Below, in pieces: positions 6,872 through 17,000 of a stretch of DNA of 64,000 nucleotides. Position 1 is the stretch's first letter. The number at the start of each line of letters is the position of its first letter. Made by a program: the position numbers and the translations under genes. Below the pieces are notes generated by a model. It was not told where the DNA came from. It saw nothing but the letters and a program-made list of their open reading frames with translations, and did no database searches. The DNA comes from JARLGU01 sp036504535 (GTDB taxonomy: Bacteria > Armatimonadota > Armatimonadia > Armatimonadales > Capsulimonadaceae), in the NCBI GenBank assembly GCA_036504535.1, contig DASXUY010000009.1, positions 124,001-188,000 of the forward strand, given 5' to 3'.

Positions 6872-9695
6872 TTGTCACGTGACTCCTTTTAAGTTCCGGC
6901 TGCGGCACTTCATGGAGCGCATCACCAACGATACGATCCTGCTCAGCAATATGTCGGCCTAAGGACCCTTCCGCAGGACTGCCGGATTCTCCTCTACCAA
7001 CGTACAATAGATCGACGGCGGGACTGATCATTTCACGCAGACGGCTCTGCATGTAAACCCACGCGCCTTGATTTTGCGGCTCCTCTTGGAGCCATACGAT
7101 CTGGCGAAGCGAAGTGTAACGCGACAAACGCGCCCCAATCTGCTCCGCGGGGAACGGGTACAACTCTTCGATACGGCCAACTGCGATATTCTTGGCCGAC
7201 GCGAAGCTTTCGCTGCCGATAAGGTCGACATAAACCTTGCCGCTGCAGAGGATGAGCCTCGTAACGTCGGCATCCTTCGCCTTCGTAGGCCCATCGAGCA
7301 CCGGCTCGAACTTGCCGTCGGTGAGATCCTTGAGCGACGACGCCGCCCTCGGATGCCGCAGCAGGCTCTTCGGAGTGAAGATGATCAGCGGACGCGGGTT
7401 CGTGATCAGTTCGGCCGCCTGTCGGCGAAGCGCATGGAAGTACTGCGCCGATGACGTGCAGTTCAGGATCCGGATGTTATCGTTCGCGGCTAGCTGCAAG
7501 TAACGCTCAGGACGGGCGCTGGAGTGTTCCGGTCCCTGCCCTTCGTAGCCGTGCGGCAGCAGAAGCACAAGCGCTGGCGTATGACGCCATTTAGCTGCGC
7601 CCGACACCAGGAACTGGTCGATGATCACCTGTGCGCAGTTCGAGAAATCGCCAAATTGCGCTTCCCAAAGAACGAGGGCGCCGACCGCGTGCGAACTGTA
7701 GCCGTACTCGAACCCAACGGTGGAGATTTCGGACAGCGGGCTGTTGTAAACTCCAAACGATGCGTTTGACTTCGGTATAGTCTGCAGCGGAGTATAGGTC
7801 GATCCGGTCGAAGGATCATGCAACACGGAGTGTCGCTGGCTGAACGTGCCTCGCTCTGCGTCCTGGCCGGTCAAACGGATCGGAGTGCCGTCCTCCAGAA
7901 TTGAGCCGAACGCCAACGCTTCCGCGTGAGCCCAGTCGATACCGCCATCAGCAAGGATAGATGTACGTCGGCGCTGGAACGTGCGCTCGAGCTTAGCGTT
8001 GGGCGTAAAGCCGGGGCGACGATAGAGCAGAGCTTCGTTGAGCTCAATGAGCCTGTCCTTCGAAAGGGCGGTCACAGGCTCCTTAATCGTTACAGGGCCA
8101 ATTGTAACCGGTGCGTCGAGCTTGCCGCCGCCTGCCGTCGCAACTGCCTTAGCGTCGTCGAGACGCTTCATGGCCGCGGCCACAAGCTGGTCGCCCTTTT
8201 GCGGCGAGATCAAACCCTCGCTAGCGAGACGGTCAGCCCAGATTGCGCGCACGGTCGGGTGCTCGTTGATCTTCTGGTACATCTTAGGCTGAGTGTACGA
8301 AGGTTCGTCGCCTTCGTTATGCCCCCAACGCCGGTAGCCAACGATGTCGATCAGGAAGTCTTTGGCGAACTTGTCACGATAAGCACACGCCATGCGGGCG
8401 ACTGCAATGCACGCAAGGGGATCATCCGCGTTCACGTGCACGATTGGAATCTCGAAGCCCTTGGCTAAGTCGCTCGAATACAGCGTGGAGCGAGACTCGC
8501 CAGGCGATGTCGTGAAGCCAATCTGGTTGTTAGCGATAATGTGGATTGTGCCGCCGACCTTGTAGCCCGAGATCTGCGACATGTTGAGCGATTCGGCGAC
8601 GACGCCCTGACCGCAGAATGCGGCATCGCCATGGATCAGTATGGCAAGCGATGCGCGAGGATCCTGAACCGGGCGGCCCGGGCGGTTACGGTTCTCTTGA
8701 GCGGCACGAGCGCGGCCCTCGACCACGGGGTTGACGAACTCAAGGTGGCTGGGGTTAGGCGATAGTGTAATAGGCATGACGTGCTCACCATCCTCGGTAT
8801 AGCTCTTACGAGCACCAAGATGATACTTGACGTCGCCTGTCCAGCCCTGTGAACCGCCGCCGCTAACCGACTGGGTAAGCGAGTGTGCAGACTGGAACTG
8901 GGAGATGATAGCGTCGTAAGGCTTGCCAAGAACATGCGTCAACACATTCAGGCGGCCGCGGTGCGCCATGCCAATGACCACTTCGCGAGTGCCACGTTGC
9001 GCCGAGCAGTGGATCATGGCGTCTAGCACCGGAACTAGCGCGTCGGTGCCTTCAATGGAGAAGCGCTTCTGGCCAACGAATGTCTGGTGAAGGAACCGCT
9101 CGAAGCACTCGACTTGAGTGAGACGCTCCAGCAGTTCGACCTTGTCTTCATCGGTAATGGTCTTGAAGAAGCGGCGAGACTCGACTGCCTCGCGCATCCA
9201 TTCGCGCTCTTCAGGGATCTGGATGTGGTCCTCTTCGTAGCCTACAGGCCCGGAGTAAGCATTGAATAGCCGATTGATAGCCTCGGCGAACGTCTTCGCA
9301 CCTTGCGCGCACGGACCGCCGACAATGCTGGCAGGCATGATGTCGAGGTCGCGGGTGCTAAGACCATGGTAGGACAGCTCAAGACCAGGATCTCCTGGAG
9401 GCGTTGAGCCGAGTGGGTCTATGCGGGCAGAGAGGTGGCCGAGTTCGCGAATATATCGCGCATACTTGGCGGCACCGACAACCTTGCTAACAGTCGTGGG
9501 AGAGAGGATCGAGGTCGCTGCATTTAAAGTACGGTTTGGTTCTTGCTGCGGTTCCTCTTCAGGGGACCATTGCTCAAAGAACTGCCTCGTGGCTTCATCG
9601 ACAGAGGCCGGGTTCTCCCGGTATTGATCGTACAGGTCTAGGACGTACCCGGCATTGGGTCCGTAAAACGCTGACAAACTCGTCATTTCCGACAT
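6861..9695 (-). CDS. sucA: 2-oxoglutarate dehydrogenase E1 component
   Basis: 944 residues, the usual length for a homodimeric thiamine-dependent OGDH E1. The N-terminal segment (SLSAFYGPNAGYVLDLYDQY) is the E2-binding start typical of SucA. Thiamine-diphosphate and active-site blocks are recognisable: MAHRGRLNVL near 245, GDAAFCGQGVV near 355, and GHNEGDEPSYTQP near 455. The C-terminal transketolase-like half contains YGYSSHAVGALVLWEAQFGDF and HGYEGQGPEHSSAR. It decarboxylates 2-oxoglutarate and hands the succinyl unit to SucB. It is the first gene of a sucAB operon and is divergent from a LysR-type regulator across about 220 bp of AT-rich DNA, so that regulator is a candidate controller. 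Confidence 0.97.
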   Translation of the reverse strand: MSEMTSLSAFYGPNAGYVLDLYDQYRENPASVDEATRQFFEQWSPEEEPQQEPNRTLNAATSILSPTTVSKVVGAAKYARYIRELGHLSARIDPLGSTPPGDPGLELSYHGLSTRDLDIMPASIVGGPCAQGAKTFAEAINRLFNAYSGPVGYEEDHIQIPEEREWMREAVESRRFFKTITDEDKVELLERLTQVECFERFLHQTFVGQKRFSIEGTDALVPVLDAMIHCSAQRGTREVVIGMAHRGRLNVLTHVLGKPYDAIISQFQSAHSLTQSVSGGGSQGWTGDVKYHLGARKSYTEDGEHVMPITLSPNPSHLEFVNPVVEGRARAAQENRNRPGRPVQDPRASLAILIHGDAAFCGQGVVAESLNMSQISGYKVGGTIHIIANNQIGFTTSPGESRSTLYSSDLAKGFEIPIVHVNADDPLACIAVARMACAYRDKFAKDFLIDIVGYRRWGHNEGDEPSYTQPKMYQKINEHPTVRAIWADRLASEGLISPQKGDQLVAAAMKRLDDAKAVATAGGGKLDAPVTIGPVTIKEPVTALSKDRLIELNEALLYRRPGFTPNAKLERTFQRRRTSILADGGIDWAHAEALAFGSILEDGTPIRLTGQDAERGTFSQRHSVLHDPSTGSTYTPLQTIPKSNASFGVYNSPLSEISTVGFEYGYSSHAVGALVLWEAQFGDFSNCAQVIIDQFLVSGAAKWRHTPALVLLLPHGYEGQGPEHSSARPERYLQLAANDNIRILNCTSSAQYFHALRRQAAELITNPRPLIIFTPKSLLRHPRAASSLKDLTDGKFEPVLDGPTKAKDADVTRLILCSGKVYVDLIGSESFASAKNIAVGRIEELYPFPAEQIGARLSRYTSLRQIVWLQEEPQNQGAWVYMQSRLREMISPAVDLLYVGRGESGSPAEGSLGRHIAEQDRIVGDALHEVPQPELKRSHVTNAA

Positions 9696-9915
9696 CCTTG
9701 TTTTTCTGTCTCCGCTAGACTTGCTGTCGGGGACCTACTCTCCGAGGAGAGATTGAGACCGCCGGCCAACCGGTTGCACCATAGAAACCATTGCCCAGTG
9801 GATGACTTCGTTACTACACTCTATTATTATGTACAAATAATAGCTGTAGGTCTAATATATATTTGGTACACTATCAAGACGTTTTGAATATCGTTTGCAC
9901 TTCATTGAGACAAAT

Positions 9916-10821
9916 ATGATTGAACTACGCCACATGCGCTACTTTGTCGCCGTTGCTGAAGAGCTCCACTTTGGCCGCGCGGCCCAGAAGCTCTATATCG
10001 CCCAACCTCCGCTTAGCCAACAGATTCGCCACCTTGAACAGCAGATCGGCGTCGAACTCTTTGACCGCAGCCACAGGCGTGTCCGCCTCACCGAGCCGGG
10101 TCGCGTGTTTCTCGATCAAGCACGCAAGACACTCGCACAGGCAGAATACTCCATTAAGTCCGCTCAAGCGTCCGCTATTGGTGAAACAGGCAGAATCGAA
10201 GTTGGGTTCGTCAGTTCAGCCACTTTCGATGACATTATTCCAAGTATTATCAGAAACTTCAGGGAGAGACACCCGGGTGTCGTGCTTGCGCTTCACGAAT
10301 TGACATCGGCCGAGCAGGTACAGGCACTTCGCGACGGCACCATTCACGTAGGGTTCGTCCGCCCCCCGGTAGGCGACGACACGCTCACTTTGGAGACTGT
10401 TCTTTCCGAGCCGTTGGTGGCTGCATTACCGTCGTCGCACCCGCTTGCGCGCGCGGAGTCCGTAAACCTCGCCGACCTCGCGAACGATTCATTTGTGATG
10501 CTTCCTCGCCATATGAACTTAAGCCTACATGATCAGATCCTCAGTCTATGCCAAGACGCTGGTTTCAGCCCAAGAGTAGCGCAAGAAGCCATCCAGCTTC
10601 AAACGATCACCAGTCTTGTTGCTGCGGGGATTGGAGTATCGCTGGTCCCGGCATCGCTGCAAAACGTCAGGCGAGGGGGAATTGTCTACCGAGAGATGCC
10701 AGGGATAGCAGCACGCATCGACATGGCGGCTGCGTACCGCGCCGAAGAAGTCTCCCCGGCGCTGGCGCTCTTTTTAGCCGTGACCAAAGAAACAGCTGAG
10801 ACAGCGTCGGTCGAGGAGTAA
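9916..10821 (+). CDS. LysR-type transcriptional regulator
   Basis: 301 residues from ATG 9916 (a TTG at 9895 would add seven). Residues 1-60 are the winged helix-turn-helix domain (LRHMRYFVAVAEELHFGRAA, then LSQQIRHLEQQIGVELFDR), and from about 90 the two-lobed effector domain follows (IEVGFVSSATFDDIIPSI). The length and layout are typical. It is divergent from sucA, with the shared intergenic region holding an AT-rich stretch around 9826-9875. LysR regulators often control a divergent neighbour, so a link to the TCA operon or to the outer-membrane protein downstream is possible but not shown. The effector cannot be predicted; the N-terminal domain resembles the CatM/BenM/CbbR-like branch. 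Confidence 0.9.
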   Translation: MIELRHMRYFVAVAEELHFGRAAQKLYIAQPPLSQQIRHLEQQIGVELFDRSHRRVRLTEPGRVFLDQARKTLAQAEYSIKSAQASAIGETGRIEVGFVSSATFDDIIPSIIRNFRERHPGVVLALHELTSAEQVQALRDGTIHVGFVRPPVGDDTLTLETVLSEPLVAALPSSHPLARAESVNLADLANDSFVMLPRHMNLSLHDQILSLCQDAGFSPRVAQEAIQLQTITSLVAAGIGVSLVPASLQNVRRGGIVYREMPGIAARIDMAAAYRAEEVSPALALFLAVTKETAETASVEE

Positions 10822-10998
10822 AGGCCCAAAATAGTGGGTAACAATCGAACACCCAAGTCCATCCACAAAAAGATGGAAAATAACTGTCACGTTTCTTGGG
10901 TATCGTTGTCATAACTTCTGGGTAGCAATAGCAGATTTCAACCGGAAGTGAGATTTACCAGAATATTAACGTCTGGACACTCTGAAAGGAATCACTCA

Positions 10999-11577
10999 AT
11001 GAAGAAGCTCCTCATCCCGGTTGTACTCGGTGTCTTGGCACTCGGTACTATCGGTTCAGTTAACGCGGCTCCTATTGCCGCAGCAGACAAAAGCGTCGAG
11101 AAGCCGTTCTCGGTAAAGGTTGGGGCACACTGGTCCAATAAGGGCCAGGCAAACGACGACCAGGGCGTTACCGCTCTGTCCGCCGGTGTCGACTACGCGT
11201 TCGCAAAGTCGAGCGCGGAAGCACCTTACCTTCCGTCGGTCTACGCTGACTACGCGGGCGGCAGCCACAAGGGCGGCCACCTCAACACTTATGGTGCTGG
11301 CGTTGCGGCGAAGATCTATGCGCAAACTCCTTCAGGCGCAACAGCGTCCGGCGCGTCCTTGTACTACGGTGCAGGCGTCGGCGTTTATCGCCTAGAAGAC
11401 AAGAACACCTACGGCGGTGTTATCACGAGCAAAACAAGCACATCGGTTGGTGGCAAGGTTCTCGTTGGGGCAGAGATTAGTGGCAACTACTTTGTAGAAG
11501 GCAACTACACCCTCCTACCCAAGGTCAACGGAGCCAATCCAAGTGGATTTGGTTTGCAAGTAGGAATCCGCTTCTAG
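10999..11577 (+). CDS. small outer-membrane beta-barrel protein
   Basis: 192 residues from ATG 10999, preceded by AAAGGA 8 bases upstream. An upstream in-frame start at 10948 lacks a ribosome binding site and would bury the signal peptide. Residues 1-23 are a signal peptide (MKKLLIPVVLGVLALGTIGS, ending VNA-AP). The mature part alternates polar and hydrophobic residues in short strands separated by Gly/Asn turns (VKVGAHWSN, YYGAGVGVYRLED, YFVEGNYTLL), and it ends LQVGIRF: a terminal aromatic residue typical of BAM-inserted barrels. The family cannot be named with confidence; it resembles OmpW/OmpA-barrel-like small proteins. Its presence supports a diderm cell. Confidence 0.8.
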   Translation: MKKLLIPVVLGVLALGTIGSVNAAPIAAADKSVEKPFSVKVGAHWSNKGQANDDQGVTALSAGVDYAFAKSSAEAPYLPSVYADYAGGSHKGGHLNTYGAGVAAKIYAQTPSGATASGASLYYGAGVGVYRLEDKNTYGGVITSKTSTSVGGKVLVGAEISGNYFVEGNYTLLPKVNGANPSGFGLQVGIRF

Positions 11578-11728
11578 TTTGTTGAATAGCTGTTATTGAC
11601 CACCCATGGTGAGAGTAAGGGAGACTCGGAGATCGCTGGGAACGAGGCGGTGTAAGCGACTGGAAACATAGGACACAGACCGCAAGCATCGGCAAGTATC
11701 CCGGGAGAAACCGGATTTCACAGTACAC

Positions 11729-11752
11729 AGGGCGGCCCGCAAGGGCCGCCCT
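11729..11752. terminator. hairpin terminator between convergent genes
   Basis: A perfect 10-bp stem AGGGCGGCCC / GGGCCGCCCT with loop GCAA, followed on the plus strand by TTTCATCTT. It lies between the outer-membrane protein gene (plus) and the SGNH hydrolase gene (minus) and may serve both. Confidence 0.85.
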
Positions 11753-11786
11753 TTCATCTTGTTACCGGTTACGCGATCCGCAATTT

Positions 11787-13409
11787 CTACTGTGCCGTGT
11801 ACAACGCCACGTTGAGTATGCTGTCACCCTTGATCGCATTCTTGAGATCGAGGATGGGCAGATTGTTGGCGTAGATGTTTACCGGCTCGTCGTTCTTCTG
11901 GCTTGCGGTGATCGTCAGAGCGCCACGCTCGCCTTGGTCGTCGATAGCGGGAAGGAACCCGATAAAGTCGCGCCCCTTGAGCCCGAACGGCTGATGCAGG
12001 CTCATCTGATCGTGCAGCAGCATATGCGCCCCGTAGCCTGCTGGCGTTCGTTCGCCGCCCACCGAAGCGGTGAAGTCCAGGCCGAGCCCAGTCCATTGAC
12101 GAAGTGTGGCAGCGAAGAATGGCTTCTCGCGGACGGTAATGAATGCTTGATAGACCTCGCGGTCAACGCCAATGTCGGCAAAGCGACTAGTTGGGCGCAG
12201 ATCGATCATCATATTGAGGCCATCACGGCTAAACGGCCATGTGCCTTCGGTGTTGAATTGCTTGTTCACGACGTCAAAGTCAAACAGCAAGTCGTCGCCG
12301 CTACGCGTTACCTTCCAGTTAGCGATATGAGCACCGTCTTTCTCGCCTTTGATCTCACCGCCGGCCGCGTCGTTCACAAGATGGAGGACTGCGGTGCGAC
12401 AGACGTCGATGATTGTGACTGAGCTGGCGTTTCCAGCCTTCACGCTCACGATTAGCTGCCCAGCCTTTCCATCCTGCGCCAAATCGGTTCCTGAATACGG
12501 GAGGGTCCACTTAGTCGCCCCCGCCGCGAGCGTTACAGGTGTCGTTTTCGCTGGACCGTTTCCGGTTACGGTAACCTCTATAGTTTGGGGCTTTTCAGTA
12601 GTAAACGTAAACCCAAGGCCAGGAGCATCGGTAGCCGCAAAGCGCGAGTCCAGGCTGACCTTTACTGGCGCAGCCTTTGGTGCTTGGGCCAAGCTGCGCT
12701 TGCCAGTGCCCAATGGAAGCTGAAACCCCGCATTCTCCCAAAGTGTTCGCGCAACCTGGTACTGCCCAAGCGCCGAAGGGTGAACGCCGTCGGCTCGCAG
12801 GCTGTAGCCAGCGGGCAGGCTGTCCTGAAACGCCTCGAACTCCTCTTGCACCGGGATATAGTAAGCGCCCTCGGTTTTGGCGACGCTTCTCATGATCGCA
12901 GCGCACTCGTGCAGCATCGGAACCGTCTTCTCAAGCGTGAAGTATGAATGGCACGTCGGATCCGTCAGGGTCGGCGACATGAGGAGCACGGTGATATTCT
13001 TCGCTCGAAGCGTTCGCACCATATACGTGAGACAGTCTCGGTAATGATCAAGGATCGGCTTTTGTTCCCGGCCCGGCTGCCACGAATTGATGCACTCATT
13101 CATGCCGTACATGATACTGACAACGGTTGGGTCATACTTCAAGACGCGAGTTTCGAGCTTTTTGGGATCATCGGACGCAGTATCGCCCCCTACCCCGCTA
13201 TTGATGACAGTGAGCTTTGCCTCAGGGTGGAGATGATCGAAGACGCGCTGAAGCACCTTCGGGTAGCAGTTCATGGCGGTAATACTGTCGCCGAGGCATA
13301 CCCAGCGATCATTGTCGCGGACAATGCCGGATGCGGCGAACGACGGCGCTGGAGAAGTGAAAAGAGACATGGCAATTACCAGGAGGGCAAACAGGCGGAA
13401 TGTGGTCAT
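11787..13409 (-). CDS. secreted SGNH/GDSL hydrolase with C-terminal sugar-binding-like domain
   Basis: 540 residues. Signal peptide 1-26 (ending SFA-AS). The SGNH domain spans about 30-235 with block I CLGDSIT, block II NSGVGGDT, block III YGMNE, and block V DGVHPS, so the Ser, Gly, Asn and His-Asp residues of the catalytic site are all present. The second half (about 265-540) is beta-rich. It contains a segment (GAHIANWKVTRSGDDLLFDFDV, split here as GAHIANWKV and LLFDFDV) that recalls CBM9/DOMON-type carbohydrate-binding domains. Such enzymes commonly remove acetyl groups from polysaccharides outside the cytoplasm; the substrate is not known. The gene is alone on its strand here, with a shared terminator at its 3' end. 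Confidence 0.85.
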   Translation of the reverse strand: MTTFRLFALLVIAMSLFTSPAPSFAASGIVRDNDRWVCLGDSITAMNCYPKVLQRVFDHLHPEAKLTVINSGVGGDTASDDPKKLETRVLKYDPTVVSIMYGMNECINSWQPGREQKPILDHYRDCLTYMVRTLRAKNITVLLMSPTLTDPTCHSYFTLEKTVPMLHECAAIMRSVAKTEGAYYIPVQEEFEAFQDSLPAGYSLRADGVHPSALGQYQVARTLWENAGFQLPLGTGKRSLAQAPKAAPVKVSLDSRFAATDAPGLGFTFTTEKPQTIEVTVTGNGPAKTTPVTLAAGATKWTLPYSGTDLAQDGKAGQLIVSVKAGNASSVTIIDVCRTAVLHLVNDAAGGEIKGEKDGAHIANWKVTRSGDDLLFDFDVVNKQFNTEGTWPFSRDGLNMMIDLRPTSRFADIGVDREVYQAFITVREKPFFAATLRQWTGLGLDFTASVGGERTPAGYGAHMLLHDQMSLHQPFGLKGRDFIGFLPAIDDQGERGALTITASQKNDEPVNIYANNLPILDLKNAIKGDSILNVALYTAQ

Positions 13410-13557
13410 GGAGGAACCCCAAACGTTGAAAGGTGGTGGATACGTCGCGACTGCGGCGTTGGGACTATTATAGCACGGGGATGGGGTCTGGCTGATATCG
13501 GCCAGGTGCCAGTATCAGCCATATAATTCGCTACTACGGGACGCCAGCGTCGCTCCG

Positions 13558-13965
13558 CTACCTGACACCAAGCATCGACTGCCCCTTAAATATCGCGGTT
13601 CGCCTATCAGCCTTCTGCGAGCACACGACCACGATAGCGGTTTCACGGCCAGCTGCGCAGCGGCATTTCTCGCTGCATCGGCCAAGGTCGTTACGATCCA
13701 TGCATTTTCGCGGACAGTTCGTTGTAAGTGCCAGATTGTCTTTGTGCCGAATTCCCCGGTAAAGATCCATGAATTCGCCGATGCGCATTGTGAACTTCTT
13801 GTCGCAACCGTCGACACGATGTAGAAACTCTAGCTCACCGTCGGGCAACGATTTGATGTTCGAATCGTACGCTATCACTCGAAGTGAGGGATCTGCGAGA
13901 AACTCATCGCGAGTTGTCCAACTGTCACCACAATGAGGGCAGGTGCTGAAGGGATTGTTTGCCAT
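13558..13965 (-). CDS. cysteine-rich, zinc-ribbon-like small protein
   Basis: 135 residues with no signal peptide. An N-terminal CPHCG knuckle (residues about 9-13) and later cysteines in GCDKKFTM, CPRKC and the cluster CSEKCRC suggest two metal-binding knuckles. The segment between (DEFLADPSLRVIAYDSN, then LEFLHRV) looks like a compact beta domain. I believe similar short CPHC proteins of unknown role are widespread, but I cannot name the family. It is divergent from the SEDS-PBP gene. Start ATG 13965 is the only reasonable one. Confidence 0.75.
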   Translation of the reverse strand: MANNPFSTCPHCGDSWTTRDEFLADPSLRVIAYDSNIKSLPDGELEFLHRVDGCDKKFTMRIGEFMDLYRGIRHKDNLALTTNCPRKCMDRNDLGRCSEKCRCAAGRETAIVVVCSQKADRRTAIFKGQSMLGVR

Positions 13966-14080
13966 GGTAAGTAGCCTTTGTCGATGTTTAGTGGAAGGGT
14001 CACGGACGAACTAAGTTGATATAATGTTCGGCTGGTTGACTACGATAAATTAGACCCAAAATACTTCTAGATGACGTGGA

Positions 14081-17000
14081 ATGCACTCAATCAAGCACGC
14101 ATTTGCGGTGGCGGGTACAATTCAGTTACCTATGGCGAACCCCGGTCAGCGTCGCGGCGTCGAACGTTCTCTTCTTGCTTTCGTAACCCTTCTCCTCATC
14201 GTTGGGTTTGGCCTTGTCTACGCCGCCAAGATGCTGCCATCGGTCACTCCGGTGATCACTTCGCAGACTCTCAATGTCAACGCAGCGTCCGCAGATCAAC
14301 TCGCACATGAGCTGTCGATCTCGCGTTCCAAAGCGCGGGAGTTGGTAGAATTCAGAGACTCCCGGCCGGGTCACGCCTTTCCCAGCGTTTACTCGGTGCG
14401 CAATAGCAAGGTTCTCAAAGGTGTCGCTGTCGACTGGCAGGCGAATATGATGTGTGTGCGAACACCTGCGGAAGTCCGCCTGAACTTCACGCTGTTCGTC
14501 ACGCTTTTCGTGATCGCTTTCTGGGCGTATCATCTGTTGCTTACCCGCAAATACCCTGCTGCCGACCCCTATCTCCTGCCGCTCGTCATGTTCCTCGCGG
14601 GAGTGGGTCTGCTGATGGTGTTTTCGGTGAAGGATCCATTCCGAGACTCGTTTTCGTTCGTCACGCAGGCTCGCGGTGTCGTGCTCGCTTCCGTAATCGC
14701 TGGCATGTTGCCGCTCACGGCTGCGTACCGCAAACTGCCCCTTCACCGATATGGCTTTGCTTACGCAGCGGGTGCGATCTTGTTGATGTTCATCCTGATG
14801 AGCCCGCTCGGGCACGGTCCCGCTGGCGCAAAGGTGATGGCGCTTGGGTTCGAGCCAGTCGAGATTATTAAGGTGCTTCTGGTCTTCTTCGTGGCGTCGT
14901 ATCTAGCCGAACGTCGCCTGTCGCTTCAGTCGTCGTGGACGAAATCAGCTAAGCTTCCCGAACTGCGGGACCTAATTCCGCTTGCCGCAATGTACTTGTT
15001 CGTGCTGCTGTTGTTCGCCATCGTTAAAGACATGGGCCCAGCCGTGTTGCTTTACGGCACATTCGTAACCCTGGTATACCTCGTCACGGGACGCGCTCTG
15101 TACCCCATGGTGGCCCTGGTTCTGCTGCTAGTTGCGGGCGCGGCGGGCTATGCCCTCCACTTCGGCTTTTTCGCAACCCGCGTTGACATGTGGCTGCACC
15201 CATTGGACAACCACAACCGCCTCGGCGGGCAGCTGGCCATGGGGCTATGGGGCATGGCGACAGGTGGAGTTTTCGGGACGGGCCTGGGCCTCGGAAATCC
15301 AGCTCTTGTACCCCGTGCTGGGTCGGACATGGTTTTCACGAGTATCGGGGAAGAGTTGGGCCTCGTAGGCTCTCTCACAGTGCTGATCGTTTACGCTGTC
15401 ATCATACTGCGCGGGTTCCGTATCGCCCGCAACGCTGTCGATGACTTTGATCGCCTTCTGGCCGCCGGGCTAACGACCCTCATCGGGATCCAGGCCATCG
15501 TAATCACTGGCGGGGCTACGGGGCTGGTTCCGCTCACAGGCGTCACGCTGCCGTTCGTTTCCTATGGCACTTCGTCGCTGATGGCCGACTTCCTGTCGAT
15601 TGGCATCCTGATGCGCATTTCGGCCAAGCAAACGCCGTCGGACGTGGCTTCGGTTGCGCCTCAAGCCTATCCGCGCGCCGCCCGTGTCGTGGTGACGACG
15701 ATAGTGACAATATTGCTGGCCGGGGTTGGCATTGGTAGATTGATCGTCGTTCAAGGTGTGCAGGACAAGCAATTGGCGACGCAAGCCCTTCGCATCCCGG
15801 ATGCCGACAAAGTCGTGCGCAAGCACTACAACCCCCGCCTAGAAGCGATGGCGCTCACTATCCCGCGAGGCTCGATCTTCGACAGAAACGGGAACCTGCT
15901 GGCACGTAATGCGAAACCTGGCGAGCCCGGAGTTCGCTACTTCTGCAACCGCCCACGCGTTTACCCCTACGGTCCCATCGGCGCGAATATCGTCCTCGCT
16001 GCGGAGCAGAGACACGGAACGACTAACCCAATTGGCTGCGACGAGATTCTCAGCGGTCTCGGTGACGGCAGCCAGATGCTGGAGTTGTACAGACGCCGCA
16101 ACCTGCCGTTCGCACCGCATCCCAAAGGCACTGATGTTACTCTGACGCTGGATATCGCACTCCAAAAAGCCGCGATGATCGCGCTCAATAGAGCGGCCTC
16201 CGAGCACGGCAACGGTCGCGGCGCGGCAGTTGCGCTCGACGCGACATCTGGCGAACTACTCGCGGCCGCCACAGCGCCTACGTTCAATCCGAACACGCTG
16301 ACTAACGAGGAGTGGGATGCCCTCCATAGCGACGCTGACCCTGCAAATCCGCTGCTCAATCGACCGTTTGCCGGGGTGTATCCACCTGGGTCAACGTTCA
16401 AGCTAGTCACCGCCACGGCCGCGCTCAATGCGGGGCACTCGGACTTCCGCGTGAAGTGCGCGCACGACATTGACAACGTCCGCTGGACATTCAACGGCAA
16501 GCACTACTCGCGCCGCCGCATCACAGACGAAACCGGGATGCCGTCACATGGCAACGAAGGAATGGCAAATGCTGTGCGGGTCTCATGCAATGTTTACTTC
16601 GGTCGCCTCGCTATCGACATCGGAGCAACGGACCTGGAGCACGCCATTCAGGCATACCATTTCAGCTACTGCCCCACCCTCGAGAAGCTCGGTGAAGACC
16701 TTCCCGACTGCGGGTACGGTCAGGGACAGGTACTTGCAACACCGTTGGAAATGGCACGCGTCTCACAAACGATCGCCGCGAAGGGCGTGTTAGCACCAGC
16801 GCTGTTCGTCAAGGGCGTACAGCCTGATGAACCCCCATCAGCGGTGATGACTTCCGCTAACGCCATCGCCCTCGGCACTATGATGCGCGGTGTGGTCGCG
16901 AACGGCACCGCAAAGGGCGTATTCGATAGCCTCGGAGTCGATGTCGCTGGCAAAACTGGAAGCGCTCAGCTAAATCGAGGCAAGACCCACTCCTGGTTCA

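Noticed and set aside
14081..14131. Certain choice of the upstream start of the SEDS-PBP gene
   Set aside because: Neither 14081 nor 14132 has a clear ribosome binding site, and a TACAAT box lies between them, so the longer start is kept only as a provisional call.
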